Source of the DNA: Ottowia sp. SB7-C50
GTDB lineage: Bacteria > Pseudomonadota > Gammaproteobacteria > Burkholderiales > Burkholderiaceae_C
Reading direction: 5' to 3'
DNA: 64,000 bases
Assembly: GCF_033110285.1 (NCBI RefSeq)
Contig: NZ_CP136995.1
Location: 1,240,001 to 1,304,000 of the forward strand
Both the position numbers and the translations under genes were made by a program. How positions within the stretch are numbered: position 1 is the stretch's first letter; every line of letters begins with the position of its first letter. The notes beneath the pieces were generated by a model. That model ran no database searches, was not told the DNA's origin, and saw only the letters and a list, made by a program, of their open reading frames with translations. Of the stretch, positions 45,256-57,462 are shown piece by piece.

Positions 45256-45331
45256 GGGTGCTTAGCTCAGTTGGTAGAGCGGCGCCCTTACAAGGCGTAG
45301 GTCAGCGGTTCGACCCCGTTAGCACCCACCA
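45256..45331 (+). tRNA. tRNA-Val (anticodon TAC)
   Basis: 76 nt including encoded CCA. Acceptor GGGTGCT/AGCACCC, D-loop TAGCTCAGTTGGTAGAGC, anticodon loop CTTACAA (TAC), T-arm GGTTCGACCCC. Lies 22 nt after hupB. Confidence 0.95.
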
Positions 45332-45351
45332 CACCTCCTACCAGTTGCAGC

Positions 45352-45377
45352 AAAGGCGAACCCCGGTTCGCCTTTTT
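45352..45377 (+). terminator. Terminator after tRNA-Val
   Basis: AAAGGCGAAC / GTTCGCCTTT stem followed by a T-run. Confidence 0.8.
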
Positions 45378-45414
45378 CATTTTTAGCGCAACGGCACAAA
45401 GCAAGAGTCACCGC

Positions 45415-47374
45415 ATGTTCGAATTCATCCGCCGGCACACCAAGCTCATCATGGGGGGTGCTGTTTCTGTTGATCATCCCGTCGTTCATGCTGTTTGGTA
45501 TCGAAGGCTACACGCGCTTCAACGACAGCGCCGGCAAGGTGGCCGTGGTCAATGGCAAGCCCATCACCCAGGCCGAATGGGACAACGCGCACCGGCTCGA
45601 ATCCGATCGCCTGCGCGCCACCAACCCGACGCTGGACGTCGCGCTGCTCGATTCGCCCTCGCTCAAGCGTGCCACGCTAGAACGCCTGGTGCGCGAACGC
45701 GTGCTGGCCGCTGCCGCCGCGGACGAACACCTGATGGCCACCGACGCGCGCCTGGCGGCCGACCTGGAACGCGACCCCACCATCAGCGGGCTGCGCCGGG
45801 CCGACGGCACGCTGGACATGGACCGCTACCGCCAGCTGCTGGCCGCCCAGGGCCTGACGCCCGAGGGCTTCGAGGCCAATGTGCGGCACGAAATCTCCTC
45901 GCGCCAGGTGCTCGAAGGCGTGATCAACACCAGCTTTGCCAGCCAGGCGCAGGTCGACGTGGGCATGAACGCCTTCCTGGAGCGCCGAGAAGCCAGCATT
46001 GCGCGCTTTGCGCCCGCCGAATTCGCGGCCCGGATCAACCCCACCGACGCCGACCTGCAGGCTTTCTACCAGGCCAACCTGGGCCGCTACCAGGCGCCCG
46101 AAGCCGCCACGGTCGAATACCTGCTGCTTGACCTGGACAGCGTGAAGAAATCCGTCAATGTCAGCGAGCAGGACCTTCGCACCTACTACGACCAGAACGC
46201 CGCGACCCTGGGGACACCCGAGCAGCGCCGCGCCAGCCACATCCTGATCGCCGCACCCAAGGACGCACCCGCCGCCGACCGCGAGAAGGCCAAGGCCGCC
46301 GCCACCGCGCTGCTGGCGCAGTTGCGCCAGGCGCCGGCCACGTTTGCCGACGTTGCGCGCAAATCGTCCCAGGACGACGTCAGCGCGCCCAGTGGCGGCG
46401 ACCTGGGCAGCTTCCAGCGCGCCAAGGGTGTTGACCCCGTCATCTCGCAGGCTGCGTTCGCCCTGGCCAAGGTCGGCGACCTCAGCGACGTGGTCGAGAG
46501 CCCGTTTGGCTACCACATCGTGCAGGTGACGGGCATCCAGCCGGCGGCGGTGCCGCCGTTCGAGCAGGTCCGCGCCAAGCTCGAAGACCAGTTCCGCACC
46601 CAGGCCGCCCAGAAGCAGTTCAGCGACATGGCCGAAGAATTCCGCAATGGCGTCTATGAGCAGTCCGACAGCCTCAAGCCGATGGCCGACAAGCTCAAGC
46701 TCACCGTGCACCGCGTTGAAAACGTCACGCGCAGCCCGGCGCAGGGCGCCACCGGCCCGCTGGCCAACCCGAAATTCCTCAGCGCGCTGTTTGCGCCGGA
46801 TTCGGTCTCCAAGCACCGCAACACCGAAGCCACCGACCTGGGCGGTAACCAGCTGGCGTCCGGCCGCATCGTGTCGCACTCGCCCGCCCATGCCCGTCCG
46901 CTGGCCGAGGTCAAGAACGAAGTGCGCGCCGCGTTCATCCAGCAGCGCGGCGCCGAGATGGCACGGCAGCAAGGTCAGGACCGCCTGAAAGCCTGGACCG
47001 CGCAGCCCGCCTCCGCCACCGGCTTGGGCGCGCCGCTGACCTTGTCGCGCGAAGAGGCGCAGGGCCAGCCCGCCGCGCTGGTCGAAGCCGTCCTGCGTGC
47101 CGACCCCACCAAGCTGCCGGCCTTCGTCGGCGTCGACCTGGGTGGTGATGGGTACGCCATCGCGCGCGTCGACAAAGTGCTGCCGCGCGCCGAACAGACC
47201 CCCGACTTGGTCAAGCAGATTCGCGCCCGCTACGAACAACTGTGGGGCGTGGCCGAAGCGCGCAGCTACTACGACATGCTGAAGGCCCGCTACAAGGCCG
47301 AAATCCTCGTGCCCAACGCGCTGCCGACCACCACCGCTGCCGCCCAGCCGGCAGCAGGGGCTGCGTCGCGCTGA
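45415..47374 (+). CDS. ppiD: Periplasmic chaperone/peptidyl-prolyl isomerase PpiD (SurA-N domain), +1 frameshift in a G6 run
   Basis: Corrected length ~652 residues. It starts MFEFIRRHTKLIMG, then a transmembrane anchor (VLFLLIIPSFMLFGI), a SurA-like N-terminal chaperone region (VAVVNGKPITQAEWDNA), a parvulin PPIC domain (RRASHILIAAPKDAP, GGDLGSFQRAKGVDPV, FGYHIVQVTGI) and a C-terminal chaperone half. The frame breaks at six G (45453-45458); five gives IMGVLFLLIIPSF, the family N-terminus. PpiD is attached to the inner membrane near SecYEG and assists folding of outer-membrane proteins. A start at the downstream ATG (45458) would remove the cytoplasmic tip, making the frameshift the better explanation. 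Confidence 0.9.
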
Positions 47375-47407
47375 AACCCGGTCACGACGTAATCGTCATT
47401 TCGGTCG

Positions 47408-47441
47408 ATGCCAGTCAGCCACGCGCTGACTGGCATTTTTT
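47408..47441 (+). terminator. Rho-independent terminator of ppiD
   Basis: A perfect 12-bp stem ATGCCAGTCAGC/GCTGACTGGCAT with a 5-nt loop and TTTTTT. Confidence 0.92.
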
Positions 47442-47550
47442 ATGGTCGAGCAGCAGAGCCTGGCTTTCCCGGAAATGATCAGCAGAGCCGGCTTTGACGT
47501 TCGGGCAGACGGCCAATCCCAGGCAGAGGAGCGTTTCACCGAGCGCCAAC

Positions 47551-47583
47551 AAAAAAGCCCGCTACGCTTTACATAGCAGGCTT
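47551..47583 (-). terminator. Terminator of tRNA-His
   Basis: AAGCCTGCTA / TAGCGGGCTT-type stem with one mismatch and a T6 run on the minus strand, 13 nt beyond the CCA end of tRNA-His. Confidence 0.8.
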
Positions 47584-47595
47584 CCTAGTATTGAC

Positions 47596-47672
47596 TGGGG
47601 TGGCTGATGGGACTCGAACCCACGACGACCAGAATCACAATCTGGGACTCTACCAACTGAGCTACAGCCACC
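47596..47672 (-). tRNA. tRNA-His (anticodon GTG)
   Basis: 77 nt with encoded CCA and the extra 5' G typical of tRNA-His (GGTGGCTGTAGCTCAG). Anticodon loop TTGTGAT (GTG); T-arm GGGTTCGAGTCCC; acceptor closes with AGCCACCCCA. Confidence 0.95.
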
Positions 47673-47739
47673 GTCGAGAACCGTGAATTATAAGGCATTC
47701 CGTGCCCGCGCACCGATGGTGCGGGCTGCGGCGGGCGAC

Positions 47740-47768
47740 AAAAAAGGGGCAACGCGTGCCCCTTTTTT
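47740..47768 (-). terminator. Terminator of the yccA-like gene (bidirectional shape)
   Basis: AAAAAAGGGGCA / TGCCCCTTTTTT, perfect 12-bp symmetrical stem with a 5-nt loop, 17 nt after the stop. Confidence 0.85.
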
Positions 47769-47784
47769 GGGTGGTGGCGGTGCC

Positions 47785-48486
47785 TCAGTCGTTGCTGCCG
47801 CCCAGGCCCAGCAGGGCAAGCAGGCCCTGGAACACGTTGAACAGGTCCAGGTACAGGGCCAGCGTGGCGCTGATGTAGTTGGTCTCGCCGCCGTCGATGA
47901 TGCGCTTCAGGTCGTACAGCATGTACAGGCTGAACACGCCGATGACGAGCGTGCTGATGACCATCATGCCGACGGCGGAGCCGACGAACACGTTGACGAT
48001 GGCGCCAACGAAGACCACCAGCGCGCCGACGAACAGCCACTTGCCCATGCCGGACAGGTCGCGCTTGATGACGCTGGCCAGGCTGGCCATGACGAAGAAC
48101 ACGCCGGCGGTGCCGCCCATGGCGGTCATCACCAGTTCAGAGCCGTTCTTGAAGCCCAGCACCATCGCGATCATGCGCGACAGCATCAGCCCCATGAAGA
48201 AGGTGAAGGCCAGCAGCACCGGCACGCCGGCGGCCGAGTTCTTGGTCTTCTCGATGGCGAACATGAAGCCAAAGGCGCCGCCCAGGAAGACGATCAGGCC
48301 CAGGCCGCCGCTCAGGCTGCGGGTGATGCCGGTCGATACCCCGATCCAGGCGCCCAGCACCGTGGGCAGCAGGCTCAGCGCCAGCAGCCAGTAGGTGTTG
48401 CGGAGCACGCGGTTGCGCTGCTCCTGTGACGCGAGGCCGCCGTGCGCGGCGTCGCCGTAGGCCAGGGTGGTGGATCGGTCGTTCAT
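47785..48486 (-). CDS. Bax inhibitor-1 / YccA family membrane protein
   Basis: A 233-residue protein with seven transmembrane helices (LLALSLLPTVLGAWIG, GLIVFLGGAFGFMFAI, PVLLAFTFFMGLMLSRM, GVFFVMASLASVIK, WLFVGALVVFVGAIVNVFVG, MMVISTLVIGVFSLYMLYDL) and the UPF0005 signature GGETNYISATLALYLDLFN with the conserved Asp pair. Family members include the FtsH modulator YccA and calcium-leak channel BsYetJ; specific role here not known. A CAGGAGAA ribosome site precedes MNDRSTTLAYG. Confidence 0.9.
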   Translation of the reverse strand: MNDRSTTLAYGDAAHGGLASQEQRNRVLRNTYWLLALSLLPTVLGAWIGVSTGITRSLSGGLGLIVFLGGAFGFMFAIEKTKNSAAGVPVLLAFTFFMGLMLSRMIAMVLGFKNGSELVMTAMGGTAGVFFVMASLASVIKRDLSGMGKWLFVGALVVFVGAIVNVFVGSAVGMMVISTLVIGVFSLYMLYDLKRIIDGGETNYISATLALYLDLFNVFQGLLALLGLGGSND

Positions 48487-48683
48487 GCGGTGGGTTCTCC
48501 TGTGGTTGTCAGCGCCCTGGCCGCCCGGTGGCAGCCGTCCGGCGCATTGTACGTAGATACCCCGTGGGGCAAAAAATTCCCGTGACGGTTCGATATTTGC
48601 TGAAAAAAAGCCAGGTCCTGTGACGCGGTCGACGGCCGGCTATGCTTGGCTTTTCGACAGTCCTTGATGATGGAGCCGCTCGC

Positions 48684-49088
48684 ATGAAAACCAAGTCCTA
48701 CCTCGAAGCCGCCGATGTCCGTGCCATGGTGGCCGCCGCCGAAGCCGAAGCGCTGAAGCAGAACTGGGCATTGACCATCGCCGTGGCCGACGACGGCGGG
48801 CACCTGCTGCACCTTCACCGCATGGACGGCGCGGCGCCGGTCAGCGCGCACATCGCCCCCGGCAAGGCGCGCAGCGCGGCGCTGGGCCGGCGCGAAAGCA
48901 AGGGTTACGAGGACATGATCAACGGCGGCCGCACCGCGTTTCTGTCGGTGCCGCTCGACGGCATGCTGGAAGGTGGCCTGCCGATCATGAAGGACGGCCA
49001 CTGCATCGGTGCCATCGGCATCAGCGGCGCCAAGCCGGCCGAAGACACGCAGGTCGCCAAGGCGGGGTTGGCGGCACTGGGGCTTTGA
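48684..49088 (+). CDS. GlcG/HbpS-like heme-binding protein
   Basis: A 134-residue single-domain protein (GlcG/HbpS fold): KSYLEAADVRAMVAAAEAEA, ALTIAVADDGGHLLHLHRMD, PGKARSAALGRRESKGYEDM, GMLEGGLPIMKDGHCIGAIG and SGAKPAEDTQVAKAG. The family includes heme-degrading and redox-sensing octamers as well as the uncharacterised GlcG of glycolate operons. No signal peptide, so cytoplasmic. The ATG used follows GGAG; a longer start upstream has no support. Confidence 0.88.
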   Translation: MKTKSYLEAADVRAMVAAAEAEALKQNWALTIAVADDGGHLLHLHRMDGAAPVSAHIAPGKARSAALGRRESKGYEDMINGGRTAFLSVPLDGMLEGGLPIMKDGHCIGAIGISGAKPAEDTQVAKAGLAALGL

Positions 49089-49097
49089 TCGGAAATT

Positions 49098-49160
49098 CGA
49101 TCAAATCCGAGGCTGGCGCTTTGTCAGCAGGCGCATGAAGCTATATTAAAGATAGCAAAA
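49098..49160. repeat. Dispersed palindromic repeat between the heme-binding gene and ppsR
   Basis: GATCAAATCCGAGGCTGGCG, then CTTTGTCAGCAGGCGC and GCTATATTAAAGATAGC (49140-49156). Keeps the order box / GCGC hairpin / AGCTAT hairpin of the family. Confidence 0.65.
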
Positions 49161-49183
49161 AAGGGGCTTGGTCGGCCCGCGGG

Positions 49184-50005
49184 TCAATAGCTCAACCGCT
49201 CCGGCCGCACCTCCTGAAGGATGGTGGTGGCGATTTCCTCGATGCTCTTGGTGGTGGTCGACAGCCAGCGGATGCCGCTGCGGCGCATCATGGCCTCGGC
49301 CTCGTTGATTTCCATGCGGCAGTTTTCAATGCTGGCGTAGCGCGAATGCGGCCGCCGCTCTGACCGGATTTCGCACAGGCGGTCGGGCGCAATGGTCAGC
49401 CCGAATATCTTCTTCTTGTGCGGCACCAGCGCCGGCGGCAGCTGGCGGCGCTCGAAGTCTTCGGGGATCAGCGGGTAGTTGGCCGCCTTCAGGCCGTGCT
49501 GCATGGCCAGGTACAGGCTGGTCGGGGTCTTGCCGCTGCGGCTGACGCCGATCAGGATGACGTCGGCCGCCTCCAGGTCGCGGTTGCTTTGCCCGTCATC
49601 GTGCGCCAGGCTGAAGTTGATGGCCTCGATGCGGTCGTGGTAGGCCTGCGACTTGCTGACGTCTGAAAAGCGCCCCACGCGGTGGTGGCTCTTGATGCCG
49701 ATCTCCTCCTCCAGCGGCGCCACGAAGGTGCCGAACATGTCCAGCAGCATGCCGCGGCACGAGGCGCGGATGATGCCCAGGATCTCCATGTCCACCAGCG
49801 TGGTGAAGACCACCGGCCGCTTGCCTTCCACTTCGAACGCGTGGTTGATCTGGCGCACTGCCTGGTGCGCCTTGTCGGGCGTGTCGATGAAGGGCAGGCG
49901 CACGCGGCGCGGCTGGAAGTCGAACTGCGCCAGGATGGCGTTGCCGAACGTCTCGGCGGTGATGCCGGTGCCATCGGAAACGAAGAAGACGGTGCGGTCG
50001 GGCAT
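49184..50005 (-). CDS. ppsR: Phosphoenolpyruvate synthase regulatory protein (bifunctional kinase/pyrophosphorylase)
   Basis: A 273-residue DUF299 protein that inactivates PEP synthase by ADP-dependent phosphorylation and reactivates it by Pi-dependent dephosphorylation. It starts [20 protein letters not shown] and has the P-loop [38 protein letters not shown] and the C-terminal [11 protein letters not shown] helix. It is divergent from ppsA, the enzyme it controls, the usual arrangement. The ATG chosen lies where homology begins; upstream frame residues were rejected. Confidence 0.95.
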   Translation of the reverse strand: MPDRTVFFVSDGTGITAETFGNAILAQFDFQPRRVRLPFIDTPDKAHQAVRQINHAFEVEGKRPVVFTTLVDMEILGIIRASCRGMLLDMFGTFVAPLEEEIGIKSHHRVGRFSDVSKSQAYHDRIEAINFSLAHDDGQSNRDLEAADVILIGVSRSGKTPTSLYLAMQHGLKAANYPLIPEDFERRQLPPALVPHKKKIFGLTIAPDRLCEIRSERRPHSRYASIENCRMEINEAEAMMRRSGIRWLSTTTKSIEEIATTILQEVRPERLSY

Positions 50006-50202
50006 GGTGGGCGAGGTATCGGTCAAAAACACAGGTGCAACCCTACAATCAGGCCCATTATGCGAACCTTGCCGCACCCGCTGGCCTGCCCCGTACAAGA
50101 AAAATCCCACGGCAGCGCCACGCCAGGGTCCGACACGCCACCGCGCCGCCTGGTGCGCAGGCGCACCAGGCCGCTCTGTTTTTCAAACTCTGGAGCTTCC
50201 CC

Positions 50203-52593
<2,391 letters not shown>

Positions 52594-52612
52594 CCGCCCG
52601 CGCACATCGACC

Positions 52613-52885
52613 ATGGCCGCGCCGCCGTCCGACCCACACGACGAAGTCGACGGCGGCCATTGGCGGCTGCGCGCGGCGCTGCTGGCGCTGTGGGCGGCGG
52701 CGTCGTTCGGCGTCGCCTTCTTCGCGCGCGACCTCGACCAGGTGCTGGGCGGCTGGCCGGTCAACTACTGGCTGGCGGCGCAGGGCGCGGTGCTGGTGTT
52801 CCTGGGCATCGTGGGCTTTTTTGCGTGGTGGGCCAATCGGCGCGCCGCGCCGGCAGCGTCGGCCCCCGCGGCTGAGGAAGACTGA
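52613..52885 (+). CDS. DUF4212 small subunit of a sodium:solute symporter
   Basis: A 90-residue protein with two transmembrane helices (ALLALWAAASFGVAFFA, YWLAAQGAVLVFLGIVGFFAW) and the conserved Asp-rich loop between them. DUF4212 proteins are encoded just before SSS-type symporters (ActP-like) and are thought to be their small subunit. The symporter gene starts 1 nt after this stop. Confidence 0.88.
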   Translation: MAAPPSDPHDEVDGGHWRLRAALLALWAAASFGVAFFARDLDQVLGGWPVNYWLAAQGAVLVFLGIVGFFAWWANRRAAPAASAPAAEED

Positions 52886-52886
52886 C

Positions 52887-54959
52887 TTGGCCGACTCCGC
52901 GCCCGGCTACGTGCGGCGGCTGCACCGCAACATCGGGCTTTTCGTCGTCGGCTTTGTCGCCTTTCTGCTGCTGATGTACTGGGCCGAGCGCAAGGGCCTG
53001 TCGCGCGGCTGGATCGGGCCGATCTTCCTGTTCCTGTCGGTCATGGTGTATGCGGTGATCGGCATCTATTCGCGCACCACCGACCCCGAGGGCTTCTACG
53101 TCGCCGGGCGCCGCATTCCACCCATGTACAACGGCATGGCCACCGCCGCCGACTGGATGAGCGCGGCCTCGTTCATCAGCCTGGCCGGGGCGCTGTACCT
53201 GCAGGGCTTCTCGGGCACCGCGGCGCACCCCGGCGGGCTGGCCTACGTGCTGGGGTGGACGGGCGGCTTCTGCCTGGTGGCGGTGCTGATTGCGCCGCGC
53301 CTGCGCGCCATGCAGCTCTACACCGTGCCCGACTTCTACGCCGTGCGCTTTGGCGGCCGCGGGCCGCGCCTGCTGGCGGCCCTGGGGGCCGTGGCGTGTT
53401 CGTTCATGTACGTGGTGGCGCAGATCTACGGCATCGGCCTGATCGCCTCGCGCCTGACCGGCGTGCAGTTCGAGATCGGCATCCTGCTGGGCCTGGGCGG
53501 CGTGCTGCTGTGCAGCTTTCTGGGCGGCATGCGTGCCATCACGTGGACCCAGGTGGTTCAGTACGTGGTGCTGCTGCTGGCGTTCTTGATCCCCGTGTCG
53601 TGGCTGGCGTACAAGCAGCTCGGCACGCCATTGGCGCCGCTGGCCTATGGCGAGCAATTGCCCAAGATCGAGCGGCTGGAGCAGGCGCTGATCGATTCCA
53701 AGTCCGAGCAGCAGGTGCGAGCGGCCTATGTGCAGCGCGCGCGCGAATACGAAGCGCGCTTGCGCGACCCCGCCGCCGCGCTGGCGACCGAACGCGACCA
53801 GCTGGACGAGCGCATCCGCATGCTGAAGGCGCAGGGCGTGGACTTTTCGCTGGTGATGGCGGCGCGGCGCGAGCTGGCGGCGCTGCCGCGCGACGAAGCC
53901 AGCGCCCGCGAACTGTGGACGCGCGCCATGAACGAATCGCTGGAACGCGCCAAACCGCTGGGCGGGCTGCCGCGCCACGGCCAGGCGTTTTCGGGCGACC
54001 CCGACGGCTCGCCCGCCGAGCGTGCCGAGTTTCAGCACTCGCGCCTCAACTTCATGGCGCTGATGTTCTGCCTGATGGTGGGCACCGCCAGCCTGCCACA
54101 CCTGCTGACGCGCTTCTACACCACGCCCAGCGTGGCCGACACGCGGCGGTCGGTGGCGTGGTCGCTGTTCTTCATCGCGCTGCTCTACATCAGCACCCCG
54201 GCGCTGGCGGTGCTGGTCAAGTACGAGATCATGCAAGGGCTGGTGGGCAGCAGTTTTGACCAGTTGCCGCACTGGATCGCGCAGTGGGCGCGCGTCGATC
54301 CGGGCCTGATTTCGGTGCAGGACATCAACGGCGACCGCATCCTGCAGTTCGGCGAAATCCGCCTCGGCGCCGACATGATCATGCTGGCCACGCCCGAGCT
54401 GGGCGGGCTGCCCTACGTCGTGTCGGGCCTGGTGGCGGCGGGCGGGCTGGCGGCGGCGCTGTCCACCGCCGATGGGCTGCTGCTGACCATCAGCAACGCG
54501 CTGGTGCACGACGCCATGCCCATCACCGACGGCCAGGTGCGGGTGACGGACAACCACGTGATCCTGTCCAAGTTCATGCTGCTGGCCGCCGCCATGCTGG
54601 CGGCCACGGTGGCGGCGCTGAAGCCGGCCGAGATTCTGCTGCTGGTGACGGCGTCGTTCTCGCTGGCGGCGGCCACCTTCTTCCCGTCGATGGTGCTTGG
54701 CCTGTTCTGGCGCGGCGCCACGCGGCGCGGGGCCGTGGCCGGCATGCTGGCGGGCGCGGGCCTGACGCTGGGCTACATGCTCTTTTCGGCGGCGTCGGTG
54801 CGCGCGTGGTGGGGCGTGCCGCCGGGCGGGCTGTGGTGGGGCATCCATCCGGTGTCGGCCGGCGTGTTCGGCGTGCCCGCGGGGTTTGTGGCCATGGGGC
54901 TGGTGTCGTGGTGGGACGGTCGCGCCACGCGGCGCTCCAGGACTGCTCGTTCTGATTGA
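52887..54959 (+). CDS. Sodium:solute symporter family protein (acetate/organic-acid type)
   Basis: About 690 residues from a TTG directly after the DUF4212 stop; no ATG or GTG is available nearby. Thirteen or so transmembrane helices with SSS hallmarks (YVAGRRIPPMYNGMATAADW, SFISLAGALYLQGFSGTAAH, GLGGVLLCSFLGGMRAITWT, SGLVAAGGLAAALSTADGLL). Related to the VC_2705/ActP group that carries acetate or other monocarboxylates with Na+. Residues ~242-385 form a charged, helix-rich hydrophilic insert (QLPKIERLEQALIDSKSEQQ ... ATERDQLDERIRMLKAQG) between two helices, a long insertion relative to ActP. Proximity to ppsA suggests uptake of a gluconeogenic substrate. Confidence 0.87.
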   Translation: MADSAPGYVRRLHRNIGLFVVGFVAFLLLMYWAERKGLSRGWIGPIFLFLSVMVYAVIGIYSRTTDPEGFYVAGRRIPPMYNGMATAADWMSAASFISLAGALYLQGFSGTAAHPGGLAYVLGWTGGFCLVAVLIAPRLRAMQLYTVPDFYAVRFGGRGPRLLAALGAVACSFMYVVAQIYGIGLIASRLTGVQFEIGILLGLGGVLLCSFLGGMRAITWTQVVQYVVLLLAFLIPVSWLAYKQLGTPLAPLAYGEQLPKIERLEQALIDSKSEQQVRAAYVQRAREYEARLRDPAAALATERDQLDERIRMLKAQGVDFSLVMAARRELAALPRDEASARELWTRAMNESLERAKPLGGLPRHGQAFSGDPDGSPAERAEFQHSRLNFMALMFCLMVGTASLPHLLTRFYTTPSVADTRRSVAWSLFFIALLYISTPALAVLVKYEIMQGLVGSSFDQLPHWIAQWARVDPGLISVQDINGDRILQFGEIRLGADMIMLATPELGGLPYVVSGLVAAGGLAAALSTADGLLLTISNALVHDAMPITDGQVRVTDNHVILSKFMLLAAAMLAATVAALKPAEILLLVTASFSLAAATFFPSMVLGLFWRGATRRGAVAGMLAGAGLTLGYMLFSAASVRAWWGVPPGGLWWGIHPVSAGVFGVPAGFVAMGLVSWWDGRATRRSRTARSD

Positions 54960-55015
54960 AAAGCGGCTCTTGCGCTTGCCAATAAAGCGCTGATAGCTAT
55001 ATAAAATGTAGCATT
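54956..55015. repeat. Dispersed palindromic repeat between symporter and ABC exporter genes
   Basis: GGCTCTTGCGCTTGCCAATA, AAGCGCTGATAGCTATATAA and AATGTAGC: the GCGCTT...AAGCGC hairpin then the TAGCTA/TAGC element. It lies between convergent genes and overlaps the symporter's stop codon. Confidence 0.7.
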
Positions 55016-55041
55016 GGCCGCATCGACGGGGCAGTCGACCG

Positions 55042-56875
55042 CTATTCCGATTCGCCCAGAAAACCGCCGCTCTGCCGCGCCCACAGCCCGGCGTACAGGC
55101 CCTGGCGCGCCAGCAACTGCGCGTGTGTGCCTTCTTCGACGATGCGGCCGCGGTCCAGCACGATCAGCCGGTCGAGCGCCGCGATGGTCGACAGCCGGTG
55201 CGCAATCGCAATCACCGTCTTGCCCTTCATCAGTTCGTGCAGGCTTTGCTGGATGGCGGCCTCGACCTCCGAGTCGAGCGCGCTGGTGGCTTCGTCCAGC
55301 AGCAGGATCGGCGCGTCCTTCAGCATCACGCGCGCAATGGCCACGCGCTGGCGCTGCCCGCCCGACAGCTTGACGCCGCGTTCGCCCACGTAGGCGTCGT
55401 AGCCTTGCCGGCCTTGCGGGTCGGTCAGCTGCGGGATGAACTCGTCGGCCTGCGCGCGCTGCGCCGCTGCCCGCATCTCGTCGGGCGTGGCGTCGGGGCG
55501 GCCGTAGAGGATGTTCTCGCTCATGGCGCGGTGCAGCAGCGACGTATCTTGCGTCACCATGCCGATGGCCTGGCGCAGGCTGTCCTGCGTGACATGGGCA
55601 ATGTCCTGCCCGTCAATGAGGATGCGGCCGCCCTGCACATCGTGAAAGCGCAGCAGCAGGTTGACCAGCGTGGACTTTCCCGCGCCCGAGCGGCCGATCA
55701 GCCCTATCTTCTCGCCCGGACGAATGGTGAGTTGCAGGTCGTCGATGACCGGCGGCGCGCCGTCGCGGTAGCTGAAAGTGACGTGGTCGAAACGCACCTC
55801 GCCCTGCGTCACCTCCAGCGGGCGTGCATCGCGCGCGTCCACCACCGCGCGCGGGCGCGACAGCGTGTTGATGCCGTCCTGGATGGTGCCCACGCTTTCG
55901 AACAGGCTGGTCATTTCCCACATCACCCAGTGGCTCATACCCGACAGGCGCAGCGCCATGGCGGTAACCGCCGCCACCGCGCCGGTGCCCACCTGGCCGC
56001 GCGACCACAGCCACAGCGCGCTGCCACAGGCACCCAGGATCAGCGCCACGATCAGCGCGTGGTTCACGGCCTCGAACTGGCTGACCAGCCGCATCTGCGC
56101 GTAGCCGGTGTGCTTGAAGTCTTCCATCGCCGCGCGGGCAAACTGTGCCTCGCGCCGGGTGTGCGAAAACAGCTTCACGGTGGCGATGTTGGTGTACGCG
56201 TCGGTGATGCGCCCGGTCATCACGCTGCGCGCATCGGCCTGTGCGCGGCTGACCTTGCCCAGCCGCGGCACGAACCACCAGCACGCCAGCCCATAGGCAA
56301 TGGCCCACAGCAGAAAGGGCAGCACCAGCCAGCCGTCGAAGCCCGCCGCCAGCAGCAGGATGGTGACCATGTACACGCCCATGCCGATCACCACGTCGGT
56401 GGTGGTGAAGATCATGTCGCGCACGGCCAGCGCCGTCTGCATGATCTTGGTGGTGATGCGGCCGGCAAATTCGTCGGCGTAAAAGGCCATGCTCTGGCCC
56501 AGCATCAGGCGGTGGAAGTTCCAGCGCAGGCGCAGCGGAAAGTTGATGGCCAGCGTCTGGTGCTTGACGATGGTCTGCAACGCCACCAGGCCGATCGACG
56601 CCACCAGCACGCCCGTCAGCAGCCACAGGGTGCCTCCGTGCGTCGACCACAGGTGGTCTGGCGAGGTCTTGCCCAGCCAGTCGACCACGTGGCCCAGCAC
56701 GGCAAACAGCCACGCGTCGTATACCGACGTCGCGGCCGACAGCGCCGCCAGCAGGCCGACGTAGCCGCGCAGCCCGCTGGTCGCGCTCCACACAAAAGCC
56801 AGGAAGCCCTTGGGGGGGCAGTCCTGGCTCGGGGTCGGGGTAGGGGGGAAGAAGCCGCTCGAAGTGACCCAGCAT
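55042..56875 (-). CDS. ABC exporter (fused permease-ATPase), +1 frameshift in a C7 run
   Basis: Corrected length ~610 residues. N-terminal membrane domain with six helices (LLAALSAATSVYDAWLFAVL, LTGVLVASIGLVALQTIV, TDVVIGMGVYMVTILLLAAG) and a C-terminal ATPase: Walker A IGRSGAGKSTLV, Q-loop MVTQDTSLL, signature KLSGGQRQRVAIA, Walker B ILLLDEATSALD, H-switch IAIAHRLST. The true start is MLGHFERLLPPYPDPEPGLP; the frame is lost at seven C (plus-strand G 56812-56818), and six gives LPPKGFLAFVWSATS. Multidrug/lipid exporter of the MsbA-like class; substrate unknown. The small upstream gene ends 9 nt before this start. Confidence 0.88.
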
Positions 56876-56884
56876 GGTGCGGGT

Positions 56885-57157
56885 TCAGCGCTCGATGACG
56901 ATCTGCTTGGCGTCGATGAACTGGTTGAATTCGACCACGGGGATCGCGGCGTTCATGGGCTGGCCGTCTTCCTGCCAGCTGATCACCATGCTTTGCGGCG
57001 CGCGCTCCAGCGACAGCTGGTAGTCGGGCTGGATCTGGATCATCGGGCCGTCTCCGGCGCGGAATTCCAGCACCGACGTCACGCGGCCGCGGGCGCTTTC
57101 ACCGGGCTGCAAACCGTCGTGGCCGGGCATGAAGGCGAGGGTGTCCTGAAGGGTCAT
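56885..57157 (-). CDS. Small conserved protein of unknown function
   Basis: A 90-residue cytoplasmic protein (MTLQDTLAFMPGHDGLQPGE ... VEFNQFIDAKQIVIER) with a beta-rich pattern and no signal peptide or known motif. The ATG lacks a strong ribosome site (AGGACCTTGACCC). It is just upstream of the ABC exporter gene and probably co-transcribed. I do not recognise a family. Confidence 0.55.
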   Translation of the reverse strand: MTLQDTLAFMPGHDGLQPGESARGRVTSVLEFRAGDGPMIQIQPDYQLSLERAPQSMVISWQEDGQPMNAAIPVVEFNQFIDAKQIVIER

Positions 57158-57257
57158 GGGTCAAGGTCCTGTGGTGAATAGGAGGTTGATCTGAATGTCC
57201 AAGCCATTGTGCATGGCGCGCGCTGGCGTGGCTGTAGGACGATGAGCAGAATTCATG

Positions 57258-57292
57258 TTGCTATCTGATCGATAGCTGAAGACGCCGTCCCA
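57258..57292. repeat. Dispersed palindromic repeat, short copy
   Basis: TTGCTATCTGATCGATAGCT carries the GCTATC/GATAGC hairpin of the dispersed family, without the GCGC part. Confidence 0.45.
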
Positions 57293-57315
57293 TCAGCGCC
57301 CAGGGCCGGTTAGAT

Positions 57316-57360
57316 CAAAAAAAGGCGATGTGCCACCGGAAAGGGGTGGGACATCGCCTT
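57316..57360 (-). terminator. Rho-independent terminator of the lipoprotein gene
   Basis: A 16-bp stem with one mismatch (AAGGCGATGTGCCACC against GGTGGGACATCGCCTT, 7-nt loop) and a T7 run on the minus strand. Confidence 0.9.
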
Positions 57361-57462
57361 GAAGACCGCAGCCGAGGAGGAAGGGAGGGATGAGGAGAGG
57401 CTGCGGTGGGGTTCGGTATGTCGCGGCGGCGGATCACCATTCCGCAACGGTTCAGCGACGGG

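Larger units (their letters stand above)
57158..57462. other. Intergenic region with repeat and terminator
   Basis: No gene. It holds a short copy of the AGCTAT/ATAGCT repeat and the lipoprotein gene's terminator; the promoter of the small protein and ABC exporter genes should also lie here but no convincing -35/-10 pair is evident. Confidence 0.6.
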
